From contig CANQUG010000036.1 of assembly GCA_947626985.1 (NCBI GenBank), positions 1 through 37,552 of the forward strand: DNA of 37,552 nt, written 5' to 3'. Below, piece by piece: positions 14,427 through 23,365 of this stretch. The first letter of the stretch is position 1. Each line of letters starts with the position of its first letter. The notes under the pieces are model-generated. The model was not told the origin of the DNA and ran no database searches. It saw only the letters and a list, made by a program, of their open reading frames with translations. This stretch comes from an uncultured Lachnospiraceae bacterium (lineage in GTDB: Bacteria > Bacillota > Clostridia > Lachnospirales > Lachnospiraceae). A program made the position numbers and the translations under genes.

Positions 14427-16808
14427 TTACTTGCGAAATTCCACTATGGTGACGCCGGAATCTCCCTCGCCGAATTCTCCCAGACGGAAGGATTCCACCT
14501 GCTTCACCCGTCTCAGGTAGGTATGGATCCCCTTGCGCAGGGCGCCGGTTCCCTTGCCGTGGACGATGCGGACGCTTTTCAGGTGAGCCAGATAGGCGTC
14601 GTCCAGATATTTGTCCAGCTCCGAGATGGCCTCGTCCACCGTTTTTCCCAGAAGGTTGATCTCCGGGGAGATGGAAGCGGATTTCGACATGCGGATGCCG
14701 CCGGAACCGGTTTTCTGAACGCCGGGGCCGGTGACGCCGGGCTCCTCCAGAAGCTCCAGGTCCGAGATGTGCACTTTGGAGCGGATGATACCCATCTGGA
14801 CAAACAGATATCCTTTGGAGTCGGGCTGGGTGCTCACGGTTCCCTTCAGATTCATGCTCAGGACCCTCACGGAATCCCCCAGACGGAGGTCTTTGGCCGT
14901 GAGCTCCTTCCGGGATTTGCGCACCTTCAGCTGTTCGGACATGCCGGACTCGGCCTCGGACATGCGCTGGCGGAGGTTCTGACGTTCCTTCTCCACCGCG
15001 GCGGTGTCCACGTGGTCCTTCTGGAATTTGTGAAACAGCTTCATGGTCTGGTCGGCGTAATCCTTGGCCTCCTTCAGGATGGCGTGGGCCTCCTCGTTGG
15101 CCTTGCGGATGATCTTGTCGCGGCGCTCGTCCAGACGTTCCTCCTTGGCGGAGAGGCGCTCCTTCAGTTCCCGCACCTCCTCCCGGTACCGTTCCGCCTC
15201 CATGCGCTCCTGTTCGATGGTGACGCGGCTGTTTTCCAGAGAGGTGAGAACATCCTCAAAGGATTCGTCCTGTTCGCTGATCTGCTCCTTCGCCCGCTCG
15301 ATGATAAAATCGGGAAGGCCCAGCCTGGAGGAGATGGCGAAGGCGTTGCTCTTTCCGGGAACTCCGATGAGGAGCCGGTAGGTGGGACGCAGGGTTTCCA
15401 CGTCAAATTCGCAGCAGGCGTTTTCCACTCCGGGAGTGGAGAGGGCGTACATTTTCAGCTCGCTGTAGTGGGTGGTGGCCATAGTGCGGATGCCCTGATC
15501 GTGAAGGTGGGAGAGAATGGCGATAGCCAGCGCCGCTCCCTCCGTGGGATCTGTTCCCGCTCCAAGTTCGTCGAAGAGCACCAGGGAATCCTTATCCGCC
15601 TTCTGAATGAAGGACACCACATTCGTCATGTGGGAGGAGAAGGTGCTCAGGGACTGCTCGATGCTCTGTTCGTCGCCGATGTCCGCGTAAACCTCTGTGA
15701 ACAGGGCCAGCTCCGAGCGGTCATTGGCGGGGATGTGAAGGCCGGCCTGCCCCATGAGGGTGAGAAGGCCCGCTGTTTTCAGGGAAACCGTTTTTCCGCC
15801 GGTGTTGGGACCGGTGACAATAAGCAGGTCAAAGTCTTCGCCCAGACGGATGTCGATAGGCACCGCCTTCTTTTTTTCAATGAGAGGATGGCGGGCTTTT
15901 TTCAGGACGATCCGGCCCTCCCGGTTAAAGATGGGCTCCGTGGCGTTCATATCCATGGCCAGGGAGGCGCGGGCAAAGATAAAGTCCAGCTGCACCATGA
16001 CGGTCAGGTCCTGATGAACGGCCTCCTGGTCGGCGGCGATCTGCTGGCTGAGATCCGCCAGGATCTTTTCGATTTCCTTTTCCTCTTTCAGTTCCAGCTC
16101 CCGGAGGTCGTTGTTCAGCTTCACCACGGCCATGGGCTCGATGAACAGGGTGGAGCCTGTGGAGGACTGATCGTGGATCATTCCGGGCACCTGACCCTTG
16201 TACTCGGCCTTCACGGGGATGCAGTAGCGTCCGTTCCGCATGGTGATGACGGAATCCTGAAGGTAGGTGCGGGCTCCGCCGTTTACCAGTCCGGCCAGCT
16301 GAGAGTGAATGCGGTCGTTGACGGCTTTCATGCTTCTCCGGATCTGGCGGAGTCCCGGGGAGGCGTCGTCGCTGATCTCCTCCTCGGAAAGAATGCAGCG
16401 CCGGATCTCGAAGGTGAGGCGGGTGAGGGGTTCCAGAGAGTCAAACATGCCGCTGAGGGAGTCCGGCGCGGTTTCCCCGCGCTCGCTTCTGGCGTAGGCC
16501 TTCACGCGCCCGGTGTTTTCCAGAAGGGAGCAGATGGAAAGAATCTCCGGAATCCCCAGAGAGCTGCCGATTTCCAGACGCTTCAGGGAGCCCCGCACAT
16601 CCTTCACGCTTCCGAAGGAAAGGTTTCCCTTTTTAAAAATGCGGGACAGGGCGTCTCTGGTCTGTGTCTGCATTTCCCGGATCTCTTCCAGGCTGCAGGA
16701 GGGCTCCAGCTCCTGGCAGAGCTTCTTTCCCATGGGGGAGGAAGCCTTTTCCGTGAGCTGGTGTATGATTTTATTGTATTCCAGGGCTTTATATGCTTTT
16801 TGGTTCAT
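14427..16808 (-). CDS. mutS2: MutS2 family ATPase/endonuclease
   Basis: This 793-residue protein has the MutS lever and ATPase core without the mismatch-recognition domain. Walker A is GPNTGGKTVSLK near residue 330, Walker B is LVLFDELGAGTDP, and a long charged coiled coil of about 130 residues follows. The C-terminal Smr domain has HGKGTGALRKG. In B. subtilis MutS2 acts on collided or stalled ribosomes, and family members also restrain recombination. The Smr LDLR motif of B. subtilis reads INLL here; the HGKG motif is kept. ATG 16808 follows AGGAG by 5 bases; a longer in-frame extension has no support. Confidence 0.95.
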   Translation of the reverse strand: MNQKAYKALEYNKIIHQLTEKASSPMGKKLCQELEPSCSLEEIREMQTQTRDALSRIFKKGNLSFGSVKDVRGSLKRLEIGSSLGIPEILSICSLLENTGRVKAYARSERGETAPDSLSGMFDSLEPLTRLTFEIRRCILSEEEISDDASPGLRQIRRSMKAVNDRIHSQLAGLVNGGARTYLQDSVITMRNGRYCIPVKAEYKGQVPGMIHDQSSTGSTLFIEPMAVVKLNNDLRELELKEEKEIEKILADLSQQIAADQEAVHQDLTVMVQLDFIFARASLAMDMNATEPIFNREGRIVLKKARHPLIEKKKAVPIDIRLGEDFDLLIVTGPNTGGKTVSLKTAGLLTLMGQAGLHIPANDRSELALFTEVYADIGDEQSIEQSLSTFSSHMTNVVSFIQKADKDSLVLFDELGAGTDPTEGAALAIAILSHLHDQGIRTMATTHYSELKMYALSTPGVENACCEFDVETLRPTYRLLIGVPGKSNAFAISSRLGLPDFIIERAKEQISEQDESFEDVLTSLENSRVTIEQERMEAERYREEVRELKERLSAKEERLDERRDKIIRKANEEAHAILKEAKDYADQTMKLFHKFQKDHVDTAAVEKERQNLRQRMSEAESGMSEQLKVRKSRKELTAKDLRLGDSVRVLSMNLKGTVSTQPDSKGYLFVQMGIIRSKVHISDLELLEEPGVTGPGVQKTGSGGIRMSKSASISPEINLLGKTVDEAISELDKYLDDAYLAHLKSVRIVHGKGTGALRKGIHTYLRRVKQVESFRLGEFGEGDSGVTIVEFRK

Positions 16809-17171
16809 AATATCTCCTAAAGGGAAAGGCAGCGCCGCCGTGTCGCCGGGCAGCGGCTGCCGGTTTTCTGTATGAAGGTTTTTCCCGGGCGATTCGGTCA
16901 AAATCAGGGAAAGTCTGGGGGAACGCTGCCGCGTCTGTGTGACGGAACAGAAAGGTTTGTCAGCGCTCCCGGGATCACCCGGTTTTACCTGCCCTACATT
17001 TTACATGATTTTGCGGCTGTTGAAAAGAGAAATTCGCATTTTTGCCAGTATAATGTTAGGACTTTATTCATAAAAAGTTCACAACTATTTGATAAAATAC
17101 TCTCCAGATTCCTGCCGCCTGTCCGGACCGGATCCGGGGTGGCGTATGTGTTTTTTCGCAGGTGAATGGCA
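16809..17171. other. Intergenic region between mutS2 and the HtrA-like gene
   Basis: This 363-bp gap separates divergent genes and must hold both promoters. AT-rich candidates lie at 17020-17100, including a TATAAT at 17049-17054 on the plus strand and a TATACT on the minus strand across 17048-17053, but none has a convincing -35. No gene, RNA or repeat is visible in it. Confidence 0.5.
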
Positions 17172-18431
17172 ATGAAAGAAGAATATCCCTTTATTAAAGA
17201 AACCATTAAAAAGGAAACGCCGGATGTGGGGGCGCAGGTCAGAAGGATCGCGACGCTGGCAGTCGGCGGAGTTGTTTTCGGTATTTGCGCAGCTTTGTCC
17301 ATGGCGGCATTTCTGCCTGTCGCAGGGGGGATTATGGGAGTGACGCCCACTCCGGAGCTTCAGGTGACATTGGCCCCCGGCGACGAGGGGGAGGAAGAGT
17401 CTGCCGCTCCGATGCCGGAACCTTCTGTTTCTGCGGAGGATTCAGAGCAGGCCGGGGAGATTTCCCGGCCGCTGGAATACTATGAACATATATACGAGGA
17501 GGCTCTCCATATTTCAGAGGAGCCCAGGAAGGCCCTGGTGCAGGTGAGCGCCATGCGGGGCGGAGAAAATCTCCTGGACGAGTCTCTTTTGAGGTGGGGT
17601 GACGAGGAGGGAATCATTTTTTTATGCAGTGATTCCAACTACTATATTTTATCCACCTGCGAGTCTCTGCTGAAGTCGGACGACTTCCGGGTGACCTTCT
17701 CCAACGGGGATACCGTCAGGGGGTACCTGTGCAAGGCGGACGCCAGGACCGGTCTGGCGGTGGTGCGTGTGCCGGTGATCAGCCTCAGCGAAGAGGCCCG
17801 CCGGGAAATATCCGTGGCGAAGCTGAGCACCACCTGCACCGGACTTCAGGCGAAGCCCGCCATCGCCATCGGCAGTCCCGTGGGAGACTACGACGCGGTG
17901 GTGTACGGGATGATCACTTCCGTTTCCGGGAGATATACGGTGGCGGACGCGGAGTATAATTATCTTACTACAGATATGAAGGGCAGCGTGAACGGCACAG
18001 GCATGCTGCTGGACGCGCAGGGAGATGTGATCGGTTTTATTCTCCGTACCGGAGAGGATTCCGATATTATACGGGCGGTTTCCGTGGCTCAGCTCCGGCC
18101 TCTGGTCCAGACCCTTTCCAACGGAGAGGATATCCGGTACCTCGGCATCAGGGGAATCACGGTCACGGAGGCCAGAGCGAACGCTCTTAAAATTCCCCAG
18201 GGGATCTATGTGGACAGTGTGGAGACGGATTCCCCCGCCATGCGGGCGGGGATCCTCAGCGGCGATATCATCACCGGACTGGGGGACGCGGAAGTGAAGA
18301 CCATGGAATCCTATACCGACAGGCTGCAGAAGCTTTCCGTGGGCGGACAGACCATGGTCCGTCTCTGGAGGCGGGGAGCCGAGGGAGTTTACGGAGAAAT
18401 GAAGCTCCGGGTGACGGTGGACGGGAAGTAG
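17172..18431 (+). CDS. Membrane-anchored HtrA-like pseudoprotease with PDZ domain
   Basis: This 419-residue protein has a cytoplasmic N terminus, one membrane helix at about 27-55, a low-complexity acidic linker to about 100, a trypsin-like beta-barrel region (115-310) and a C-terminal PDZ domain (VDSVETDSPAMRAGILSGD). The fold matches HtrA/DegP, but the catalytic triad is gone. Where HtrA has His in TNxHV this protein has STCESL (Cys163); the Asp of DLAV is Gly194; and GNSGG is replaced by GSVNGTG (271-277). It is probably a binding or scaffold protein in the cell envelope. The ATG at 17172 is preferred over 17166 because AGGTGA lies 6 bases before it. yhaM and rlmD follow closely. Confidence 0.85.
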   Translation: MKEEYPFIKETIKKETPDVGAQVRRIATLAVGGVVFGICAALSMAAFLPVAGGIMGVTPTPELQVTLAPGDEGEEESAAPMPEPSVSAEDSEQAGEISRPLEYYEHIYEEALHISEEPRKALVQVSAMRGGENLLDESLLRWGDEEGIIFLCSDSNYYILSTCESLLKSDDFRVTFSNGDTVRGYLCKADARTGLAVVRVPVISLSEEARREISVAKLSTTCTGLQAKPAIAIGSPVGDYDAVVYGMITSVSGRYTVADAEYNYLTTDMKGSVNGTGMLLDAQGDVIGFILRTGEDSDIIRAVSVAQLRPLVQTLSNGEDIRYLGIRGITVTEARANALKIPQGIYVDSVETDSPAMRAGILSGDIITGLGDAEVKTMESYTDRLQKLSVGGQTMVRLWRRGAEGVYGEMKLRVTVDGK

Positions 18432-18478
18432 GAGCCGGCATTCATTGTTTATAACAGGACAGAAAGGCAGAAGACAGA

Positions 18479-19426
18479 ATGCGTTATATAAATGATCTCC
18501 GGGAGGGAGATCGGATCAGTGGAATTTATTTGTGCAAACAGCGCCAGTCGGCGGTGACGAAAAACGGAAAACCCTATGACAGCATCATCCTGCAGGACAA
18601 GACCGGAGTGCTGGACGGGAAGATCTGGGACCCCAATTCTCTGGGGATCGAGGACTTTGATACGCTGGATTACGTGGAAGTGATGGGAGATGTGACCAGC
18701 TTCGCGGGGGCGCTGCAGCTGAACGTAAAGCGGGCCCGGAAGGCTGCGGAGGGAGAGTATCATCCCGAGGATTACCTTCCCGTGAGCGGAAACAGCACCG
18801 AGGTTATGTACACCCAGCTTCTTTCCTTTGTGAACAGCGTGGAGAACCCTTATCTGTCCCGGCTTCTGAAGATGCTTTTTGTGGAGGATAAGGAATTTCT
18901 GAAATCCTTCACCGGCCATTCGGCCGCCAAGACGGTGCATCACGGGTTTATCGGAGGTCTTCTGGAGCACACGCTGAGCGTGGTGCGTCTCTGCGATTAT
19001 CTGGCGGGCGCGTACCCGCTGCTCAAGAGGGATCTGCTCATCGCGGCGGCCCTTCTCCACGACGTGGGGAAAACACGGGAGCTCTCTCCTTTTCCGCTGA
19101 ATGATTACACGGACGAGGGACAGCTTCTGGGACATATCATCATCGGAGCCCAGATGGTGCACGATCTGGCGGGGCGGATTCCGGAATTTCCGGCTGTCCT
19201 GGAGCAGGAGCTGGTGCACTGCGTTCTGGCCCATCACGGAGAACTGGAATACGGTTCGCCCAAGAAGCCGGCCCTGGCGGAGGCGGTGGCGCTGAATCTG
19301 GCGGACAATACAGACGCCCGCATGGAAACTCTCACCGAGATTTTCCAGGGCGACAAGAGCAAAAAAGACTGGCTTGGCTACAATCGATTATTTGAATCCA
19401 ATCTGAGGAGAACAGGAGAAGTCTGA
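18479..19426 (+). CDS. yhaM: 3'-5' exoribonuclease YhaM family protein
   Basis: This 315-residue protein has an N-terminal OB-fold nucleic-acid-binding domain (about 10-85) and an HD metal-dependent phosphohydrolase domain. The HD ligands are visible in HHGFIGGLLEHT, LLHDVGKT and HCVLAHHG. YhaM of B. subtilis trims RNA (and DNA) from the 3' end. The gene lies 47 bases after the HtrA-like gene and 5 bases before rlmD, so it sits in an operon. The length matches the family. The start at 18479 is preceded by a modest AAAGGCAG site. Confidence 0.92.
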   Translation: MRYINDLREGDRISGIYLCKQRQSAVTKNGKPYDSIILQDKTGVLDGKIWDPNSLGIEDFDTLDYVEVMGDVTSFAGALQLNVKRARKAAEGEYHPEDYLPVSGNSTEVMYTQLLSFVNSVENPYLSRLLKMLFVEDKEFLKSFTGHSAAKTVHHGFIGGLLEHTLSVVRLCDYLAGAYPLLKRDLLIAAALLHDVGKTRELSPFPLNDYTDEGQLLGHIIIGAQMVHDLAGRIPEFPAVLEQELVHCVLAHHGELEYGSPKKPALAEAVALNLADNTDARMETLTEIFQGDKSKKDWLGYNRLFESNLRRTGEV

Positions 19427-19431
19427 TCATT

Positions 19432-20859
19432 ATGGAATATCGGAAGAATGATCTTGTCACGCTGAGGATCGAGGATTGCGGAGCAGACGGTGAAGGCATC
19501 GGTAAAACGGATGGCTTCACCGTTTTTGTGAAGGACGCCGTGATCGGTGACGAGGTTCTCGTAAAAATCATGAAGGTAAAGAAGAATTACGGTTACGGCC
19601 GCCTGATGGAGGTGCTCGTTCCCTCCATGCACCGGGTGGAGCCCCGGTGCGCCTTTGCCCGCCAGTGCGGCGGCTGCCAGCTGCAGGCCCTGTCCTACGG
19701 GCAGCAGCTTGCCTTTAAGGAAAAGAAGGTCCGGGGAAATCTGGAGCGGATCGGAGGCTTCCGGGATATCCCCATGGAGCCGATCATCGGAATGAAAGAG
19801 CCTTACCGCTACCGCAATAAGGCTCAGTTTCCCGTGGGAAAAAGCAGGGACGGGAGGATCATCACGGGATTTTATGCCGGGAGAAGCCACACCATCATTG
19901 AAAACCGGGACTGCGTGCTTGGCGTTCCTCAGAACAAGGAAGTGCTGGACCGGGTGATCGATTATATGGAGAAGAACGGAGTGGAGCCCTACGACGAGGC
20001 CGCAGGCACGGGGCTGGTCCGCCATGTTCTGATAAGATACGGCTTTTTTACCGGAGAGCTGATGGTCTGCCTGGTGGTGAACGGGAAGTCCATTCCCCGG
20101 TGGAGGAAGCTTGTGGAGGCGCTGCTGGAGATTCCCGGAATGGCCAGCATTACTTTGAATATCAATGAAAAAAGAACGAATGTGATCCTGGGGGAGGAAC
20201 TGCGGCTTCTGTGGGGAAAGGATTATATTACGGACCGGATCGGAGATATCACTTACCGGATTTCGCCGCTGTCCTTCTATCAGGTAAATCCGGTTCAGAC
20301 GCAGAAGCTTTACGGGAAGGCGCTGGAATACGCCGGGCTTACCGGGAAGGAGACGGTGTGGGACCTGTACTGCGGAATCGGGACGATCTCTCTGTTTCTG
20401 GCGCGGCAGGCCGCCTTCGTCCGGGGAGTGGAGATCGTGCCCCGGGCTATCGAGGATGCCCGAAAGAACGCGGAGATCAATGGAATTTCCAATGTGGAGT
20501 TCTTCGTGGGAAAGGCGGAAGAGGTGCTGCCTCGGGAGTATGAGAAGAATCAGGTGTATGCGGATGTGATCGTGGTGGATCCTCCCAGGAAAGGGTGCGA
20601 GGAGAGGCTGCTGCGGACGATTGTGGAGATGGGGCCGGAGAGGGTGGTTTATATCAGCTGCGACAGCGCGACGCTGGCGCGGGATTTGCGGTATTTGTGC
20701 GAGCGGGGGTTCGAGGTGACGAGGTGCTGCGCGGTGGATATGTTCGGGCAGGGGGTGCATGTGGAGACGGTGTGCTGTTTGAAATTGAAGGAGGAGAATG
20801 AGCGTGCTGATGCTGAAATCCTGACCGGGGAAGAACTGGAGATATTCGATCGGGCATAA
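19432..20859 (+). CDS. rlmD: 23S rRNA (uracil-5-)-methyltransferase RlmD/RlmCD family
   Basis: The 475-residue enzyme methylates uracil C5 in 23S rRNA. It has an N-terminal TRAM domain (about 5-60), an iron-sulphur cluster binding set beginning Cys73, Cys79 and Cys82 in CAFARQCGGC with a fourth Cys near 162, and a C-terminal Rossmann domain. SAM motif I is LYCGIGTISLFLA. The catalytic region is VVDPPRKGC with the nucleophile Cys in YISCDSATLARDL. In Firmicutes, paralogues can modify U747, U1939 or both, so the exact target is not decided. It is the last core gene before the accessory region. Confidence 0.94.
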   Translation: MEYRKNDLVTLRIEDCGADGEGIGKTDGFTVFVKDAVIGDEVLVKIMKVKKNYGYGRLMEVLVPSMHRVEPRCAFARQCGGCQLQALSYGQQLAFKEKKVRGNLERIGGFRDIPMEPIIGMKEPYRYRNKAQFPVGKSRDGRIITGFYAGRSHTIIENRDCVLGVPQNKEVLDRVIDYMEKNGVEPYDEAAGTGLVRHVLIRYGFFTGELMVCLVVNGKSIPRWRKLVEALLEIPGMASITLNINEKRTNVILGEELRLLWGKDYITDRIGDITYRISPLSFYQVNPVQTQKLYGKALEYAGLTGKETVWDLYCGIGTISLFLARQAAFVRGVEIVPRAIEDARKNAEINGISNVEFFVGKAEEVLPREYEKNQVYADVIVVDPPRKGCEERLLRTIVEMGPERVVYISCDSATLARDLRYLCERGFEVTRCCAVDMFGQGVHVETVCCLKLKEENERADAEILTGEELEIFDRA

Positions 20860-20945
20860 ATACAATTTTGTTATACGAACGAGTGAGACATCTGACGAAT
20901 TTGGGATGAGTTGTGTGTCATTTAAAACCAAAAGAAGAAAAACAA

Positions 20946-20973
20946 TTGACATTCATCACTGATATGCTATAAT
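20946..20973 (+). promoter_or_regulatory. Promoter of the HigBA-type operon
   Basis: TTGACA (20946-20951), a 16-base spacer and TATAAT (20968-20973) form a near-consensus promoter. Transcription would begin within or just after the adjacent palindrome at 20977-20993. Confidence 0.85.
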
Positions 20974-20976
20974 ATA

Positions 20977-20993
20977 CTTACCTAAAAGGTAAG
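20977..20993. promoter_or_regulatory. Palindromic operator of the HigBA-type operon
   Basis: CTTACC-TAAAA-GGTAAG is a perfect 6-bp inverted repeat placed 3 bases after the -10 box, over the transcription start. This is a typical position for autorepression by a HigA antitoxin. Binding is inferred. Confidence 0.65.
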
Positions 20994-21016
20994 ATTTCGC
21001 AGGAGGTGATTCCGTT

Positions 21017-21391
21017 CTGTACGTTGAATATGAAGACGCTGGAGTTAAGAAACTTTTTGACGATTTGAATGATGTCCGTAATTCTATGAACTTAATGAGG
21101 AAAGAAATAGGTGCAGAATTAACGAAGGCTGTTAAGAAGAGATATAATCAAATCGTTGCATTTTCTTCTTTTTCAGCCCTTCAACAGTCTGGGATAGGCA
21201 AAATGGAGTCTCTGGAAGGTGACCGTAAGGGTTCGTATTCTTTGCGCGTTTCTGCGAATTATCGTTTGATTGTACAGCCCAAAGCAAAAGATTTAAGTGC
21301 GGAGAGCTTGAAATTCTGCGATACACTAATTATCGAAGGGGTGATTGATTATCATGGCAAAGGAAAAAAATTCAGTTGGATTATCCCGTGA
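21017..21391 (+). CDS. HigB/RelE-type toxin
   Basis: This 124-residue protein belongs to the RelE/HigB mRNA-interferase superfamily. It has a helical N-terminal hairpin (NLMRKEIGAELTKAVKKRYNQI), a core GIGKMESLEGDRKGSYSLRVSANYRLIV and a closing strand with DTLIIEGVIDYHGK. The family cleaves ribosome-bound mRNA. No ATG, GTG or TTG fits the full length. CTG at 21017 lies 10 bases after a perfect AGGAGG (21001-21006) and gives a start YVEYEDAGVKKLF that fits the family, so CTG initiation is likely. A TTG at 21065 would remove 16 residues and has no ribosome site. The gene overlaps the antitoxin by 38 bases. Confidence 0.85.
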   Translation: MYVEYEDAGVKKLFDDLNDVRNSMNLMRKEIGAELTKAVKKRYNQIVAFSSFSALQQSGIGKMESLEGDRKGSYSLRVSANYRLIVQPKAKDLSAESLKFCDTLIIEGVIDYHGKGKKFSWIIP

Positions 21392-22439
21392 TTATATTAT
21401 TCATCCGGGAGAGACATTAGCGGAAGTAATTGAAGACAGAGAAATGACCCAGCGAGAGTTGGCTGTCAGGACAGGAATGACTGAAAAACATATCAGTACT
21501 GTTATTCATGGACAAAAGAGCATTTCAGCAGCTTTTGCCAGAAAACTGGAATATGCTTTAGGGATTGAAACATCTTTTTGGATGAATTTGCAGGCAAACT
21601 ATGATCGTGAACTTCTGGAATTTGAGGAACTAAATAATATTTCAGAGGAAGAAATAGAAGTTCTAAAAAATCTTAAGGAAGTGTCGGAAGTATGGACTTC
21701 TTTTGGCTGGCTGGATAAAGAAGCAAATCCTGCAGCTATGGTTCTCGATTACAGAATGATTTTCGGTATCAGTAATTTGCTTGATACTCCAAAGATTTCC
21801 TATACTGCTGCATATCGTGCTCAGAGTAAAAACACAAGTGTTGATCCTTATGTCTTATTTGCCTGGCAAAGAATGTGTGAATTGCTCACAAAAAATATCG
21901 AGATAGCTGACGAGGTAGACGTTGAAAAACTTCGATCGAAGATTCCGGATATTAAAAAAGTAATGTTTATGAGGGCAAATCAAATTCAAAAGAAACTATC
22001 GGAAATATTTGCTGAATGTGGCATTGCGTTTAGGATTGTTCCTAATTTTGCAGGAGCACCGGTACAAGGATTTATCAAGAAAACAGAAGATGGTGCATTG
22101 ATGCTTTGTATGACATTGAGGCAGAAATTTGCCGATATCTTCTGGTTTACTTTGTTTCATGAGATTGCACATATTCTTAATGGAGATATGAAGCATGAAT
22201 TTATTGACTTTGATTCCGTGTCAGGAGATATGGAGGCAAAAGCAGATAAAATGGCCGGTGAGTTTTTGATTGACTCAAAGGCGTATCGATTATTTGTAGA
22301 TACAGAGGAATATAAGCGATTAGATGGAGTGGAACGTTTTGCAGCTGCCCAGAATGTGAGGGAATATATTGTCCAGGGAAGGCTTATGAAAGAGCAGATC
22401 ATTCCGTGGAAAGCCCGACCGAGATATGAGTGGGTGTAA
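21354..22439 (+). CDS. HigA-type antitoxin fused to ImmA/IrrE-like metalloprotease domain
   Basis: This 361-residue protein starts with an XRE/HigA helix-turn-helix (MTQRELAVRTGMTEKHISTV at about 31-50, then FARKLEYALGI). Residues 200-360 form an ImmA/IrrE-like peptidase domain with the zinc motif HEIAH at 269-273 and downstream acidic residues in EAKADKMAGEFL. It probably represses the operon at 20977-20993 and neutralises the toxin. In ImmA/IrrE proteins the metalloprotease cleaves a repressor, so a self-regulating role is possible but unproven. The start overlaps the toxin gene, which implies coupled translation. Confidence 0.87.
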   Translation: MAKEKNSVGLSRDYIIHPGETLAEVIEDREMTQRELAVRTGMTEKHISTVIHGQKSISAAFARKLEYALGIETSFWMNLQANYDRELLEFEELNNISEEEIEVLKNLKEVSEVWTSFGWLDKEANPAAMVLDYRMIFGISNLLDTPKISYTAAYRAQSKNTSVDPYVLFAWQRMCELLTKNIEIADEVDVEKLRSKIPDIKKVMFMRANQIQKKLSEIFAECGIAFRIVPNFAGAPVQGFIKKTEDGALMLCMTLRQKFADIFWFTLFHEIAHILNGDMKHEFIDFDSVSGDMEAKADKMAGEFLIDSKAYRLFVDTEEYKRLDGVERFAAAQNVREYIVQGRLMKEQIIPWKARPRYEWV

Positions 22440-22605
22440 CGAGTTTTAAGGAAAATGAAACAGATAATTGTGATACAATTTTTGATATTTTGTTTTTGTG
22501 TAAAAGTCTTATGAAAACAGAGAACCAGTTTTTTTGCTTGTGTCAGAGAATCTAGGAAAACAACTTTTTAGTATAAAGGTTACTTTTCGGAGTTAGATCA
22601 GTATT

Positions 22606-23217
22606 ATGATGGATTTTATTCCACGGAAATATAGTGTGAATTTTTTTCATTCAATGGGAGAAAGATCAGAAGCGGGACGTGAAATGTTCTCTTTTTATAT
22701 GTTTACGCAGGAAAAAGGAACCAAAGTTATAATAAAAGTAAATGGATCATAGGTGATGTATCAGGTATTACATCATGGATGAAAGAATGGAATACTTTTG
22801 AAGCAAGAATAATGAAAATAACGATTTTTGAATGTGGCTCTCTTAATTATGCCAGAGTTGCAGAAGATGCTGGCTTCTTGATGATGAGGATGGTTCTGGC
22901 TTTAAGTTGAAGAAGAGAAGGAACAATAGGGATACAGTGAGGGATATGCTAAACGCGTGGAGACAAATCAGTATGGAGAAATTTATTAAATTGAAAGATA
23001 TGTTTGAAAGTATAAGAAAATAACATTGGTATTTGTGACCTTAATTTTGAGAACATTTATGGTGAGTTGGGACGCCATTTCATTCATGTGCATCATATTA
23101 CACTAGTATCTCAGATAGAATTCGGATATATTATTAACGATAAAAGACTTGATTCTTGTATGCTCAAACTGCTATACAATGATACATAAAAGTGATTTGT
23201 TATTTTTACCGGAATAG
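22606..23217 (+). pseudogene. Frameshifted HNH endonuclease remnant
   Basis: Four fragments in shifting frames add up to one decayed gene. The first (22606-22752) starts MMDFIPRKYSV; the second (22746-22910) has SGITSWMKEW; a third ends near 23023 with KLKDMFESIRK. The last part is recognisable as an HNH nuclease of McrA type: ICDLNFENIYGELG, then FIHVHHIT with the catalytic His pair. After one more frameshift near 23155 comes VCSNC.TMIHK, the zinc-binding end. At least three frameshifts are needed. The HNH identity is firm for 23031-23217. Joining the N-terminal parts to it is inferred. The rest of the gap 22440-23365 shows no gene. Confidence 0.7.
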
Positions 23218-23365
23218 CTGAAGAAAATATATTCAAAGAGAAAGAAGCAGGTTGCTTATGATTTTATCGTATTGTAGACATTGATGGCCACAGAAGCGGA
23301 AGTACAATATGGTGGTAATAAAAAGTATCAAAGTAACGATAATAAACTAAAAGAAGGGATATAAG

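Noticed and set aside
14523-16820. Long plus-strand open frame of over 760 codons opposite mutS2
   Set aside because: It has no family motif and a composition typical of antisense frames; mutS2 on the other strand has all expected motifs.
19378-20952. Minus-strand open frame of over 520 codons opposite rlmD
   Set aside because: It is antisense to a clear RlmD gene and shows no motif.
22440-22605. Further small gene between the antitoxin and the HNH remnant
   Set aside because: The stretch is AT-rich with only very short frames and no ribosome site.
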